From the NCBI GenBank assembly GCA_902729315.2, contig LR746272.1, positions 3,258,035 through 3,322,034 of the forward strand: a stretch of DNA of 64,000 nucleotides. The letters are read 5' to 3'. Shown piece after piece: positions 1 through 11,612 of the stretch. How positions within the stretch are numbered: the stretch's first letter is position 1; the number at the start of each line of letters is the position of its first letter. Made by a program: the position numbers and the translations under genes. The notes below the pieces were generated by a model. That model saw only the letters and a program-made list of their open reading frames with translations, was not told the origin of the DNA and did no database searches. This stretch comes from Spirodela intermedia. Its lineage: Eukaryota; Streptophyta; Magnoliopsida; Alismatales; Araceae.

Positions 1-37
1 AATGTATGATGATGACCCTGCTGACAATTGTTACTCA

Positions 38-2419
38 CTAGATATCCACAAATGAGGTACAATCAATATCCTGGAGGGAGATTTTACCCAAGTATAGATC
101 ACCAGCATGCTTTGAACAAAGTGGAAGGCATTTCTTGTTCAAACTTTCATGAACAGCGCCCATCCCTTGGACCCACTTTTCTTCATTTGATGGATCGACA
201 TTCAGCCGATTCTGCAATAGACGTACACGATAAAGATGCGTATCAGCTCGACCACAGAAATGGGCCACACAGGAACAGGAGGTTTCACATGAAGCTAACT
301 TGACCAAAATCATGCATAAAGCACCATCCACAGGCTTTGGATCAGACAGCCTCTGATCACCCATCATTTTGATTTCCCTTTCTGTCGGAAAGTATACCTC
401 TTCCAGACCATCTTTGTTCATAGCTTTAAGATCCTTTGTGTAGTGTTTTATGGCTTCACGTTTAGTTGACTCATGCTTTTCTGCCAATGTGAGGAAACAT
501 GAAAACCTCAGATGATAGTTGACGACTGTTTTGACCACTCTGAAGTTGCGACAGCAACAGAAGAATTCTAGCCATTTGATTCCGACACCTGCATACCATT
601 TAATGATGTCCATGTCTTCCAGGGAAATGAGTAACTTGATTGGCCTTGGTCGCCCCTTGTTATTTGTAAACCCAGCCATCTTAACTGCTCTTCTTATGGC
701 TTCTATCGGCGCATTCACTCTCATGCACAGCCTTCTCAAGTCTTCCACTGTTCTTTCCGCGTATCTGACCTCCTCCTCCTCGTCCTCCTCTTTTTCCATC
801 TCCTCTTCCTCCTCTCTTCCCTCATCATAACCAACATCACTTTCTCTTCCATCCTCCTCTCCTATGAGCCTGCAAGCGACCTCGGGTTTCATATGTTCAT
901 TGACCTTGTCTTGAAAGTGATCATAGGCTTGGATAAGTTCTGTTGGCAATTGATCTCGTACTTCTTTCAAATTCAAGAAATCACCAGACGTGAGCGCCCG
1001 GTGCCAGGTCCAAAGCTCCTCTTTTGACTGGAAGAATTCTTTCACCACCTCCTGTGCCCAGTCCCTGAATAATTCCCTGACCTCGGATTCAATCCGGAAG
1101 TCAAACTTGAATTCTCCACATTTTTTCAGCTTCTTGAACACATGGTTCAGTATCTTCAGCCCAAGTTTCTTCCGTATTGTCTCTCGAGCATTCTTCAATT
1201 CCAAAGCTTTCGCCGCCTTCTGCTTGAGGTACTTCTTCCTAGCTCGGATGGCCTTTTCAGACATGGGTGGATGCAGTACTGAAGGCGGCACAGCCTGAAG
1301 CTCCATTCCGATGAAATTCATCTTCTCAGAGACGGCGCTGTGGATTGTGGTATCCAATCTATTCACTTTCAGGTCCAAATTGGACTCCAGGTATCTGATG
1401 ACCCTCTCTTTCACATTCATTGTAAATGTCTTCGATCCGGAAGTGATCACCAGAAGCTCATCAAGATATCTAACAGCATATAGCCTGACCGGATTGTGAA
1501 AAACCGTGCGCCCATCTACTGGGAGGATCCTCGGGTTCTGCCTCTGAACGTGCAACCGGAGGTCCTGAAGGTCGTGGTCCAACCCGTTGAAGTAGATGCT
1601 TAGAAGAATCAAACGGAGGCCGCTCTCCTGCGGAAAGCCCCTCCCCATGTTCAGTCCCCCAAGTTCGATGAGCAGTACTTCTGAGACGAAGAGCCCCTGG
1701 AGGAGACGGGCCAAGCTGGGGTCCTCTATCTTCTCCTCCATTATCGCAATGAGTCTGCGCACATGCCTGAGGCCGAACCGCTCGCTGTGGAGGGCGACGC
1801 GGAACCACCATGTCGGGTTCTCGACGGCGGACTTGAGGTACCTGACGGCAGTGTGGCGGCCCATTCCAGATCTCCCACCGTAGGAGAAGGTACACAGGCG
1901 AGGGTCGTAGATCGCTTCTAAGGTCATGCGGACGGCCTCCATCACGACCTTCAACTTCAGGTTGGGGAGCACGAGGGACTCCCCTTTCACTCGCGATGGA
2001 AACATCCTGATGCAGCAAGACTCCAGGTCAAATTCACCCCTCCGGAGCTCGCGCGAAAGCTGCTCGACGGAGAGCCCGAAACGATCGACAGCCTCCAGGG
2101 AGCAGACCTTGTCCCCGCCGCCGTCTCCATGGCCCAAGGGGGTGATATTTCCGCAGGCAGTGAGGAGCACGGACGGACGGGAGACGACGGAGCGGAGGAG
2201 GTCGCAGAACTTTCCGCTGCAGAACTGGCCGCGAACGAGAGCTTCGAGGTCGCCCGGCGAGATCGGGACCGCAGTACTGATCTCCGCACGACGGTTCTCT
2301 GGCCAGACAGTGGCGGCGGCGGCGGCGGAGGAGGAGAAGATGGAGCGGAGGAGGAAGGGGAAGACCTCCCGGCGACGGCGTCGGCGGATTCCGGTCAGAA
2401 CAAGCGCCGAAGACAGCAT
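38..2419 (-). CDS. Nuclear-encoded organellar group II intron maturase (nMAT3/nMAT4 type)
   Basis: Single uninterrupted 793-codon frame from ATG (2419) to TAG (38). The N-terminus has an Arg run (residues 12-17) and is Ser/Ala-rich, as in a mitochondrial presequence. Residues ~55-390 resemble a group II intron reverse transcriptase: GFPQES at 261-266 matches RT motif 4, and YLDE at 318-321 sits where an active enzyme has YADD, so polymerase activity is probably lost. Residues ~555-660 match the maturase (thumb/X) domain, with the block around IIKWYAGVGIKWLEFF. The C-terminus keeps a Cys/His cluster (C711, C715, C717, H720, C722, C764, C768, H771) like the relic HNH endonuclease of the nMat-2 class, which points to nMAT3 or nMAT4 rather than nMAT1/2. 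Length is close to the ~800 aa I recall for nMAT4, but I cannot decide between the two. The family assists splicing of mitochondrial introns. An acidic, Glu-rich insert lies at ~520-553. Lack of introns is usual for the family. Confidence 0.93.
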   Translation of the reverse strand: MLSSALVLTGIRRRRRREVFPFLLRSIFSSSAAAAATVWPENRRAEISTAVPISPGDLEALVRGQFCSGKFCDLLRSVVSRPSVLLTACGNITPLGHGDGGGDKVCSLEAVDRFGLSVEQLSRELRRGEFDLESCCIRMFPSRVKGESLVLPNLKLKVVMEAVRMTLEAIYDPRLCTFSYGGRSGMGRHTAVRYLKSAVENPTWWFRVALHSERFGLRHVRRLIAIMEEKIEDPSLARLLQGLFVSEVLLIELGGLNMGRGFPQESGLRLILLSIYFNGLDHDLQDLRLHVQRQNPRILPVDGRTVFHNPVRLYAVRYLDELLVITSGSKTFTMNVKERVIRYLESNLDLKVNRLDTTIHSAVSEKMNFIGMELQAVPPSVLHPPMSEKAIRARKKYLKQKAAKALELKNARETIRKKLGLKILNHVFKKLKKCGEFKFDFRIESEVRELFRDWAQEVVKEFFQSKEELWTWHRALTSGDFLNLKEVRDQLPTELIQAYDHFQDKVNEHMKPEVACRLIGEEDGRESDVGYDEGREEEEEMEKEEDEEEEVRYAERTVEDLRRLCMRVNAPIEAIRRAVKMAGFTNNKGRPRPIKLLISLEDMDIIKWYAGVGIKWLEFFCCCRNFRVVKTVVNYHLRFSCFLTLAEKHESTKREAIKHYTKDLKAMNKDGLEEVYFPTEREIKMMGDQRLSDPKPVDGALCMILVKLASCETSCSCVAHFCGRADTHLYRVRLLQNRLNVDPSNEEKWVQGMGAVHESLNKKCLPLCSKHAGDLYLGKISLQDIDCTSFVDI

Positions 2420-2932
2420 GCCGCAGCGGCAGTGCCCGGAGAGGAGCGCGGGACCGGCTATAAAACGAATAATTTGGTGTGCTCGAACAGATTTTACAAA
2501 TTCTATTTTGTAAAAATACAGAAAATTATTTCAAAAATATTATTGCAAAATAGAAACCAGTGTTATTTTTGCCGATTTTAAAATTAAAAATGTACTTAAA
2601 AATTACTTTATTTTCCACGAAACAAAAACAGATTCCGGTCGAACCGATTTCTACCGAACCGATTATGAAAAAAATATAAATAAAATCGGCTGAAATAAGA
2701 TTTTTTAAGGCGAATAATTTAATTTTAAATCTCATAAAAACTGGGCCCATGAAATGTAAAGTCGATTGGGGGGGCGGGGGGGTGTTCAGGTCTGAGTTGT
2801 TGCGTGGCAGGAGAGAGGCCCGAGCCCATTTTCCTGGCCCCCCTTTTAAGGCCGGCCGGGGGCATTTTGTCTGTGACGGGCAGTTTGGGAGGACTCTTAG
2901 CGTTCGGTCGGCGACGGTGGGAGTGGAAGGGG
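2420..2932. other. Divergent intergenic spacer between maturase and helicase-lobe gene
   Basis: About 510 bp separate two divergent start codons, so both promoters must lie here. The middle (~2465-2745) is strongly AT-rich, with GC-rich edges. A TATAAAA sequence at 2459-2465 reads in plus orientation, but it lies ~470 bp before the plus-strand start and points away from the maturase, so I do not assign it. There is a G-run near 2767-2781. No coding signal is seen. Confidence 0.5.
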
Positions 2933-3048
2933 ATGGCGATCGACGGCGCCGCCCCCGCCGAGCTCCCCGGCCCCTTTCCTACGCTGCCTTCCGCGTCCCA
3001 AAGCCCCTGGTTCAAGTCAGATTCTCTACTCTCATTTCCTGTTCCCGA

Positions 3049-3114
<66 letters not shown>

Positions 3115-6100
3115 CTTCCCGCAAATGCACGTTCTTCCTGCTCGATTCCAAATTCATTTTCTCGGTTTTATTGCAGCTTCTTCTCGTTTGCCCACCCCCC
3201 GCCTCCCTTAATTCGATTCCTTTGCGTCTTCCTGTGAATCGAGATTTTCACACATTCTCTGATTGTCGGACGTTTTCTCAGCCCCGGCCGTCATTTCTAC
3301 GTGGCAGTGGATCGGCACCATTTCAAAATGGCACGCAATTCCCTCCCTTTCACATTCTCATGTGTACATTAGTTTTGTATACTGTCCGTGACAGTCGCTG
3401 CAAAGATTCATCTCATTTTCGCCGGATCTATTATAGGAGACTCTGGTTGACCTGCTGGGTGTCGTGGGTCGTCGCCCGCGGATTCCGATCGTACTATGCT
3501 GCAGCTCCCGTGACAATCTAGATTCTGTCTGTGCGACGCTGTCTAACCTCTCCTACGTCTCTCTCTCGTATCTGGTAATTATCCTACTTCTGCTCCGTCT
3601 GAACCCAGATATTGTTGTTGGAGCTAGTTTGAAAACTATTTTTATACACTTTCACTGGCACTACTCATTATCGGCTCTTGTAATTAATTGCTTTTTTTTC
3701 ACTTAGATTTGATAAATTTTCCAGTGTAAGCTTGGTTTCTTATCCCCTACATTCTGTATTTTAATACCCTGTCTGAAAATGTATGAAAAGACAATTTATG
3801 AATGTGAACGAATAACTATTGTAAATTTCTTCAATTTGATCTCCATGAGCTTTGTCATACCCTGTAGACAAGTGATATTCCATATGCTTTAGTTGTGAAA
3901 AGTAATGATGATCAACCTGTCACCCTTTGCTAAGGGGCTGCTAACTAGCTAATGACGCACAAGCCCTGTCCATGACATTTGAGTTTTGATACCTCCAGTT
4001 TTTTGGACTTCCATGCTTGTGGAGTTATCTTCTCTCTGGTCAGTGACCGAAATTGGACTCCTAATTTTGAGTGGATTCTTTATAACATTTAACTCATTAT
4101 CATAACCGTGTCATATTACCACTCTGGAGGAGATGGCATGACAAACTCAGCAATGTCGTCATGCCTTGCAAAAGATGTGTCTCTTTCATTATAGCCGCAT
4201 TGAGCCTGCGCAAATTAATTATTTCCAAGTTGGTATCTACCATAGTCATTATGATTATTGACAGTCTATTTCATTTTCCTTGGTTGCAATCATCTCACGA
4301 TGAATATGCTTTATTGTGTCATTAACTACTTCAAGGAAGCAGTCTCTTCTTTTTCTTCTTTCGTAGTCTGAATAATATTTACCTCATCTTCCCTCATCTT
4401 CTGACTGTGTTAGAAACCGAGCCAGCTGTCCTCTGCGGCTGGATTCCATTTATAGGCAATTCTAGTGTCAGATAACTTTGAGACGGTGGAGGACATTCCG
4501 AGATTGAGATGCTAGAGCCCAATTTTACGTGCCAATTTCCAACTTAAATTGATAAAAGTTTTCTTCAAGTGGAATATTTCTTGTTTTTCTCAGCCCATAG
4601 ACAGGTCATGCGTTCATATAATGGCCTTTCAACATCAACTTGTTTACTGACAATTCCTAATTCGATCATAGAGTCAGGTGAGATGAAGGCAGTCAAAGCA
4701 GCACTTAAATTAGTCAAATTACATCAATCATATGAACTGCAATGTTAAATAGAACGATCTGATTGAGGAATCAGATAGAGTTCCATGAAGCAGTATCCCA
4801 AATAGACATGGAGTATTGCCCTGGACTGGTTCAATTGTCTAGGAATACGCATTTAATTAAATCCGATCATATCTTTTTCGCAGAAAATTTAGATACAGGA
4901 TTCAGGGTATTTGCAATACGAATGAAAATTTGTAGAAAGTGTTGTTGAATCAAGCCTCCGTTTTTGTTTATGATCCTTCTTCTACACCCTCAGTATTCTC
5001 CTTCTCTTGTCTGTGTATGCTACTAACCTAGAACAGGGGGACTGACAGCAGGCGGCACATCTAAACACTAACCGAATTAGTCAAACCTGACTGAACCAGC
5101 TATAACAGGCTTCTTCCTCTAGGTTATGTCCGGTTTATTTTTCTTCTTTTCTTGGTTTCTTCATAGTAAACAAGTGTAAATAGTGATACTTCAGAAACAA
5201 GTGGAATTCCTACTAGTTATGCGAAAACTGGTTCGTTTTCTATCTCGCTATGAGGGGCATGCCCTGGAATCCACCATACGCATTTTTTTTTCCCAGCATT
5301 TCGTCATTTGGAGCACTAGGGCACATATCTTCATTATTCGTTAAAATTCTGTATCCTCATTTTCATCGATACACTACTGATGCACAAACTCTTATGGCCT
5401 TTAATTTTCCAATGCAGTACAGTGATCAAGCAGATGCTGAACGTGCCCTGATACTCGACAAGTTTAGAAAAGCAACTGCAGAGTGGAATTCTGTTAGTTC
5501 TCAGCCTCTGGAACCTGATGGAACTGAAGACCATGTGCAGTCACATTTGATGGTTGTAACTGATGCTTGCCTCCCAATAATCGGATCTGGGGAAGCGTCA
5601 GTTCAAGCTCGTGTCCTGATTAATTTTGAAATACCTGCAAAGAAGGTGTGCCATCTGCTATTAATATATAGATCTATTGTGGAACCAAAGGTGTCGGATC
5701 ACTGTGGTTACTTTTCCCATAATTTCTGGTACTTTTGTCAGGAATTTGGTACCTTATCTATTGTATTTTAGGATTAGCAGTAGATTTCGCAAAACTCGTT
5801 TTCAGTATGTAATGAATCCTTATTTCGGTTGTTTTTAATGTAAGACTTGCGAATGATACTTGTCAATGCTACTGCAATTTATGGTAACTTTATTCTATTT
5901 CGGGGGTATTACTGTGGAATTTGCCTTTTGAAAATCATCCATCATGTTTTGTGTCGTGCTATCTGATAAAATCATCCAAGACTTACGCATATGGAATCAG
6001 GCATAGTGTTGGATAGACTTTAAGTTTTAATTTGACTCATTTTTTATGATTTAGTCGGACCAAATAATACATCCTGACTATGAGCTAATGCATTTTCTTA

Positions 6101-9100
6101 AAGTAAAACAGGTGAATATGAAGAAACATTAACTATCTATCATTCATCTAGATGAGGGATAATTTCTTCTTTATTTATTTTGTGAATATTCCCGCTTTTT
6201 ATCATTTTATTCATATTTTATGCGTTTAAGATTTCTACTATTGTTTCCATGTGCACGTTAATCACTTGCTGGCGTGAAAATGCTTCTGGTGGATTGCAAT
6301 GACTTGTAAAAGTTTCTTTGCTTGTCCCTAAGGGAAGGGTTCACTTTTTGGAACATTTATATAATATTATTCAAATCACATGTTGACTGGCGGATTAACT
6401 CCTAAGAAATGTCCCCATAAAGAGTAAGTATCCTATTGGAAACAAGGTCTGTATTTTTTAGAGGATTTAATTAATATTGATTGTTCTATCAATCAAGGTT
6501 TGGGTATTCGAATGATACGAAATTCTTTAGAAATGTAGAAATACTGATCAGATGAAACAGGCATGAAATGTCTACAAGCAGCCATCAGGTCTCACAAAGT
6601 TACGAGGAGCTGCTCACAAAGTGATATGAAATAGCCGATCAAAGAAGAATAATGGAACTTTTCAATGTTATTGTTCCAATGTTATTCTAAATAAAAGCTG
6701 ATATAACATCTTATGGAATGAGTTAGTGCCGGTAGTCTATGCAACTTAATGCTAGAGTTGTTCAAGGACCTGCCTTATTTAATGCGTAGAAAATTGGAAT
6801 TGTCTTATGCAATACAATTTCTTAACATGGATACCGTAGCTATGGTTAAACTGGTTCAGGATATGAAAGCTTAATGATGAATACTTTGAAGTTACCACTG
6901 AGAGGAATAGAAGATATCTTAGTAGGTATTGTATATTGTATGTACTGTTAGATCATATGAAGGGCATTGTGAGGAGATGTGGGTATTATGATTAGATCGT
7001 TATGATCGATTGATAGACAAGAACTAATTATATTTAATGATTATGGTGTGAAGTTAGGGATAGCAGTTACATAGAGGTACGCGTATGGATATCATTTAAA
7101 GTGAGCAACATGCAAAGAAGGTATGCTGGGTTTCTGAGGAACAAAATAATCATGTTTTTTGGGGTAGAAGAAGGGAAAGCGAAAGACTCTGCAACTTGAA
7201 TGGAAGTTTGTAGAAGGACAGAAAGATCCATATAAACATAATGATTATCAAATTCTTGGACATAATGACTTGGGATCCCAGGTGGTATTGGTGAATGCTA
7301 TGACGAAACATAAACAAATATTCTCGTGCAAGGCAAGATATTGAATAGCGAACTTGCCTATGGTGTACATTGAAAACACTAATAGTCAGGACTAAATAAA
7401 TGCAGTTGCTATCCTGTGGACCTTAATTGTACCCTTAACCTCATGACTTTGAGAAAGAGAGAAAGACCTTTTACAGATGGTCCGGTCGAAAGCACTGCTA
7501 GCAGATATGAGGACGTTGATGGGTATAATTTTTTTTTTTATTTAAATCCGTCAAAGACCCGGTTAGAATATTATTACAGAAGCATACTGATGGTAGTTAT
7601 TGTCGAGAAAGAACACTTTTGGACGGAGTGCATAGGATCAGCTGCTTCGGATCATAATTGTCACCTGCTGATCAGATTTCGGGACGCGAATTTGATCCCC
7701 CTTGAACACAAAAAATTGACACCAAATAGGCTGAATTGTCTGATTATCTTTCTGAGTTGATCTCATCTACTCTCACCCAGTTTGTTTATTAAAGGCTAGC
7801 AAAGGGATAAGAAGAAGATAGGGGGAAGGGTTCTCAGCTGTAGTCCAGCCTATGTATACGACTTGTACGTTCCTTCCCCAATCCGTGAGTCTGCCCTGCT
7901 TTTCCTTTCTGGGCGAGTTATCAGTGACTTCGGTTTTTGTCTAATTTCCCCTGAAGGATATTTTATTGCAGTTTTGCATTTTTTAAGTAATTCTTTGAAT
8001 AATTTACATAGTTTTGGCTTTAATGTCTCTCTTTCATTCGTCACCCAAAAGACATTGGCAGTTCCTGCCTTCTGTCCTGGCTGATTGGATCGCAGTCTGA
8101 TCAATATCCAAGCTGATTCAGATCCCATTTTTAGAATAACATTTTATTTAGAAGATTATGCTTTATATTTAGAATATTTAAATGCTACATTAGTTTTCCC
8201 TTCTTAAAAATGTTATTTTTTGTGAGTAAACTGGTCTGACAGTTAACATTACTTATTGATTTGCTTTTTGGAAATTTGCTTGTATATTGAATCGCATGGT
8301 TAGGATATGTTGGAATAGATACTCTTCCTGACTCTATACCATGTCGGAAATAAAATATGCGATATTATATGTTGAGATTTGGAACTAGATTATAATGTGT
8401 GCCATTCTTCATTTGTTAATCAAGAGTGCAACCTTGGGTTTGCTTGGAAGATTTTCTTTAAGAGTTCTTGAGGTAGCTGGAGATAAATTCGTAAAAGAAA
8501 TTAGCATGAGCATTTGGGGTCTCACTGTCCTATCGGAAAAGAAGAAATTAACTCGCTCTTCAACCAGAGTAAATATGACGTATATAATGTAGTTCAGATC
8601 CAGAACTATGCGAATGCAATTCAGTTCTATTGATTGTTACATGAAGAGAAAGGGCAGTGTTGAAAGTGAATTTGGCAACAAGGGAATGAGTCCAATATTT
8701 ATTTCCTTCTGAAGAGAAGAGCGTGTGTTGAAAGTGAACACATCAGATATGGTCGACTTTTTGTAAGATGATTGCTTTTTCTGCTCAAGAGAAGGATGTG
8801 ACAAAAAAGTTCCTAGTTGGAGTTACTACGTCAATGTTATTTGGAGGCAAGATGGGATGCCCTAAGTGTTTAATTATTTCTTAGGAGAATGTCCCGGATT
8901 GCTCTTTTAGAGATCCCTATGCTAATAATTTTTATGTGCGTATTGATATGATATTTTTTTTATTGTACAATGTTATTCCCATTGGGAGATTGCTAGATTA
9001 TGCAGAGTTTCCTGTTTCCCTTCTCTCACATTATTTACGGAAACATCAGCAGTTACTGATCTGGATTGACCATCACGTTGAGGACTATTGCTCCGAATTA

Positions 9101-9704
9101 TTTTGAGTTGAACATTCTATTGTCGTTCCAAGTCAGACCTTTTGTCGAGGAAGTTATTCTGACCTCGCTCAGATGAAGATACGAATGAATTATATCTGAT
9201 ATCTTGGTAGTTGACTTTGTGGGACTATCCCTAGTGTCAGTTAATCACCATAGATCCCTGAGACGCAATTCATGTTTTGTTGTGCAATAGCTAGTCTCTT
9301 AGATGATATTCCCACTTGAGTTAAGATGAGTCATGTCAACCTCTCCTTATGGATGCTGGTGTTCAATTTCAGGAAACCTATATGAGGCGAATGTCAACTT
9401 GTTTGGCTGCAGGTTCCACTTCTGTAAAACATTTCTTACCGTGTTTCAGAAGTATAGCAAGATGTTAATGTGTAAATAATCATTTGCAGATGGAATTGTG
9501 ATCAGTATGGTTGTTGGAGGCGAAGTAGTTGTCCTGAAAGCCCTTGAGCAGGGCAGTGGACTTCTCATAAAGGAGATGCCCATCTATGTGAGCCGATATC
9601 ATTTAATTGGCAACACTTTGTTGGATTTCAGATGAATCATGAATACATTACTTATTTTAATTTTATTTTTTTTCCATATGTGACAGATTTCAGAGATCTT
9701 GTGA
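2933..9704 (+). CDS. Stand-alone degenerate eIF4A-like DEAD-box helicase C-terminal (RecA2) domain protein
   Basis: Proposed exons: 2933-3015, 3282-3330, 3437-3574, 5418-5645, 9373-9412, 9490-9587, 9687-9704 (TGA). Phases close to give 217 aa. The product aligns by eye along its length with the second RecA lobe of eIF4A/eIF4A-III: RHFYVAVDRHHFKMETLVDL (31-50) corresponds to the QFYV.VEREEWK.ETL region; VLCCSSRDNLD to the FVNTRRKVD block; SDQADAERALILDKFR to HGDM.Q.ERD.IM.EFR; MVVTDACLP to VLIATDLLARG; VLINFEIPAKKETYMRRM to VINYDLP..RE.YIHRI; and the end KEMPIYISEIL to ..EMP.NVADL. Motif VI, normally HRIGRSGRFGR, reads RRMSTCLAADG, so the ATP-contacting arginines are not in place. There is no DEAD lobe (no Walker A, no DEAD). 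It is probably not a helicase; an RNA- or eIF-related role is only a guess. Exon 2 would need a GC donor (3331), or a weak GT donor at 3364 that adds 11 residues. Start codon chosen as the first ATG in phase with the later exons. Confidence 0.8.
3051..3114. repeat. (TGTC)n-(TC)n compound microsatellite
   Basis: Tetranucleotide TGTC units (one TTTG interruption at ~3061) run into a TC tract. The repeat lies in the first intron of the helicase-lobe gene, 35 bases after the proposed donor at 3016. Confidence 0.9.
3575..5417 (+). other. Intron 3 of the helicase-lobe gene
   Basis: Bounded by CTG|GTAATT (3574/3575) and AATGCAG|TAC (5417/5418), phase 0. AT-rich. I see no mobile-element coding remnant or RNA gene in it. 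Confidence 0.7.
5646..9372 (+). other. Intron 4 of the helicase-lobe gene
   Basis: 3.7-kb AT-rich intron bounded by AAG|GTGTGC and TTTCAG|GAA. Two stretches share a partly duplicated phrase (GTTGAAAGTGAA near 8660 and 8730). Several short open frames are present (for example 7416-7760) but none is recognisable. Old transposon debris is possible but I could not identify a family. Confidence 0.6.
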
Positions 9705-11612
9705 GAATACCGGTGTGCATGGGGAAAGCAATAACTTGGAAGGGAAACCAGCGATCATATAGAAAGCAATATGTAAGCTACTGTCTTGAGAATACTTTCT
9801 CGAATCATCATTCATTCCCTGTGGCCAGTGAAAATTGAAGCTACCTTCTATTTTCTTCACTCATTCCCTGTTGATGCATGCTGTTATAAATCTATCATTA
9901 TATTCTTTATCGAACCCTGGCTTCTCAGATTATTTGATGATTCCTACTAGATTACTATGTGCCCATGGGTGATGAACAGTTAAGGCCCCTAGTCAAGGCC
10001 TCACTCTACCTGGTAGCCAAGGCCATTCTCGATTGCACTTTTCCTTTCAGATGGTATGCTCCGAACAGAGCAATATCGCATCGTGAAGAGAAAGCTTAGT
10101 CAAGTTAGGGAGACGATTGCAGAAGAAAACAAGATGTGGCCCAGAGGAGATGGATCTCTAGATGTATCACACTAGCTCTTGCTGCGTGTTGTCTTTAGCC
10201 ATGGAGAATATTTTCGCCAAGAACAAGATTTCGTGAAGTACTGTACCTTGTTTTTGAGTTGTTATGATGGGTCTGACAATGCCTGGGGTTTATATGTCGC
10301 CCATTGGAGATGGCTTTTGATGAGCGAGCGGTTTCTCGTGGCCTTTGACCCGATGTATCGTATTTAATAATCTGATAATACAAGTCAACAATAGCCCCCA
10401 AGGTTCATCATCCGAGTCCACACCTGCTGCCTGTGTCTCATAAGAAGAGAATATCAACAAACTGGGCAGCTCTCAATCGTTGCACATTATTTTATTTTTC
10501 CCTAATTAATAGCCAAAGGTAGACGTGTTGATGGCCCGGCTTGGACGGCGAAAAATTGCTTTTATAGTTTAATGGAATATACTGCGTCTTCCTGTGACCA
10601 GGCAGGAGCCCCGGGGGGGTTGACCGGGTCAGTCGCATTAAACCCAGACGGATGGCATGCCTGCCGATCGCCTCTTGGCCATGCCGTTCTGGCGGTGGCC
10701 ACGCGGCCTCGGAAGGTCAGCGGTGTGCTGGCGACCACTTGGGGAGTGAGGCGGATTTCTAATATTTCTTGTAGTTGTAACATCAATTTCGCTCACTGAA
10801 CGAGAGTATCGAAGTCGCATGGTCGAGACAGGGCAAGTCCGCCCGAAAGAAGCCAAAGAATATCACAGAGACATTCCATGATCTCATGGGAGGGCTCCTC
10901 CTCCATGGGAGAAGGTACAGATAAAGGGTGATCATATAGAACTCAACAAGCCGAGGTTCACCTTTCCTTTCAAGATAAATCTTCAAGGCTTTCCCTCTCT
11001 CTCTCCTCCCCATCTGCCGTCGTAGACTATACGTGTGAGAGAATAGACGCCAGGTCGAAGAAAACAGGGAGTGGAATGCCTTGAAGCTTAAGTCAACAAC
11101 GATGTCCGTCACAGGAACGTGCTCCGAGCGTCCATCATCATTGACACTGGAGTTGTTGCACCGTACACGAAACGACAGCCTCATCTCCCTCGCCTTAGTT
11201 TATTTCCCTCTCCCCGCCCACTCACGTCAACGCCGGCCATTTTAATCAGACCTCTGATGCTCGCTGTGAACTGCTCACGTTTGGGTTGGTCACCTGACGG
11301 GATTTCCGTGGACATCATGTGCTCGCTGTCTTCTTCAGAGTTTGTCAATCCAATGAGGTCCTTCGCTCACCGGATTGCTAACGGCACCCACAAGTCAAAA
11401 CGAACATATCCCCTGGGGTCTTTGGATGAGGTGATTAGCACGATGTAACATCAACAAAATAGTGTCGGGTTGCGATCAGACAGTTGAGGTGGATGAGGTG
11501 CCGGTGGAGGCCGCGCGCATGTGTTCATCGCGGTGTACAGGGATAAACGATGTTTTCACAGGCGGTTAATCTCTCATCCGTGGGGTCAACCCACGTAAAA
11601 CGTGTGGTTTTA
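9705..11612. other. Intergenic region with possible 3' UTR intron and a GC-rich patch
   Basis: After the stop at 9704 a strong donor (AT|GTAAGC, 9773) and a strong acceptor (TTTCCTTTCAG, ending 10050) suggest the 3' UTR is spliced; the exon from 10051 is open for 41 codons to TAG at ~10174 in one frame. A GC-rich patch lies at ~10590-10760 between AT-rich flanks. Short open frames at 10562-11184 show no family I know. The helicase-lobe gene and the glycosyltransferase are convergent across this stretch. Confidence 0.4.

Noticed and set aside
1470-2018. 182-codon minus-strand frame, and several plus-strand frames, inside 38-2419
   Set aside because: Overlapping shadows of the maturase coding frame in GC-rich sequence; no family features.
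7416-7760. 114-codon frame in intron 4 of the helicase-lobe gene
   Set aside because: Not conserved with any family I recognise, lies inside an intron, low-complexity Phe run; treated as chance.
10562-11184. Overlapping short frames on both strands in a GC-rich patch
   Set aside because: Several frames open at once is expected in GC-rich DNA; no protein family recognised.
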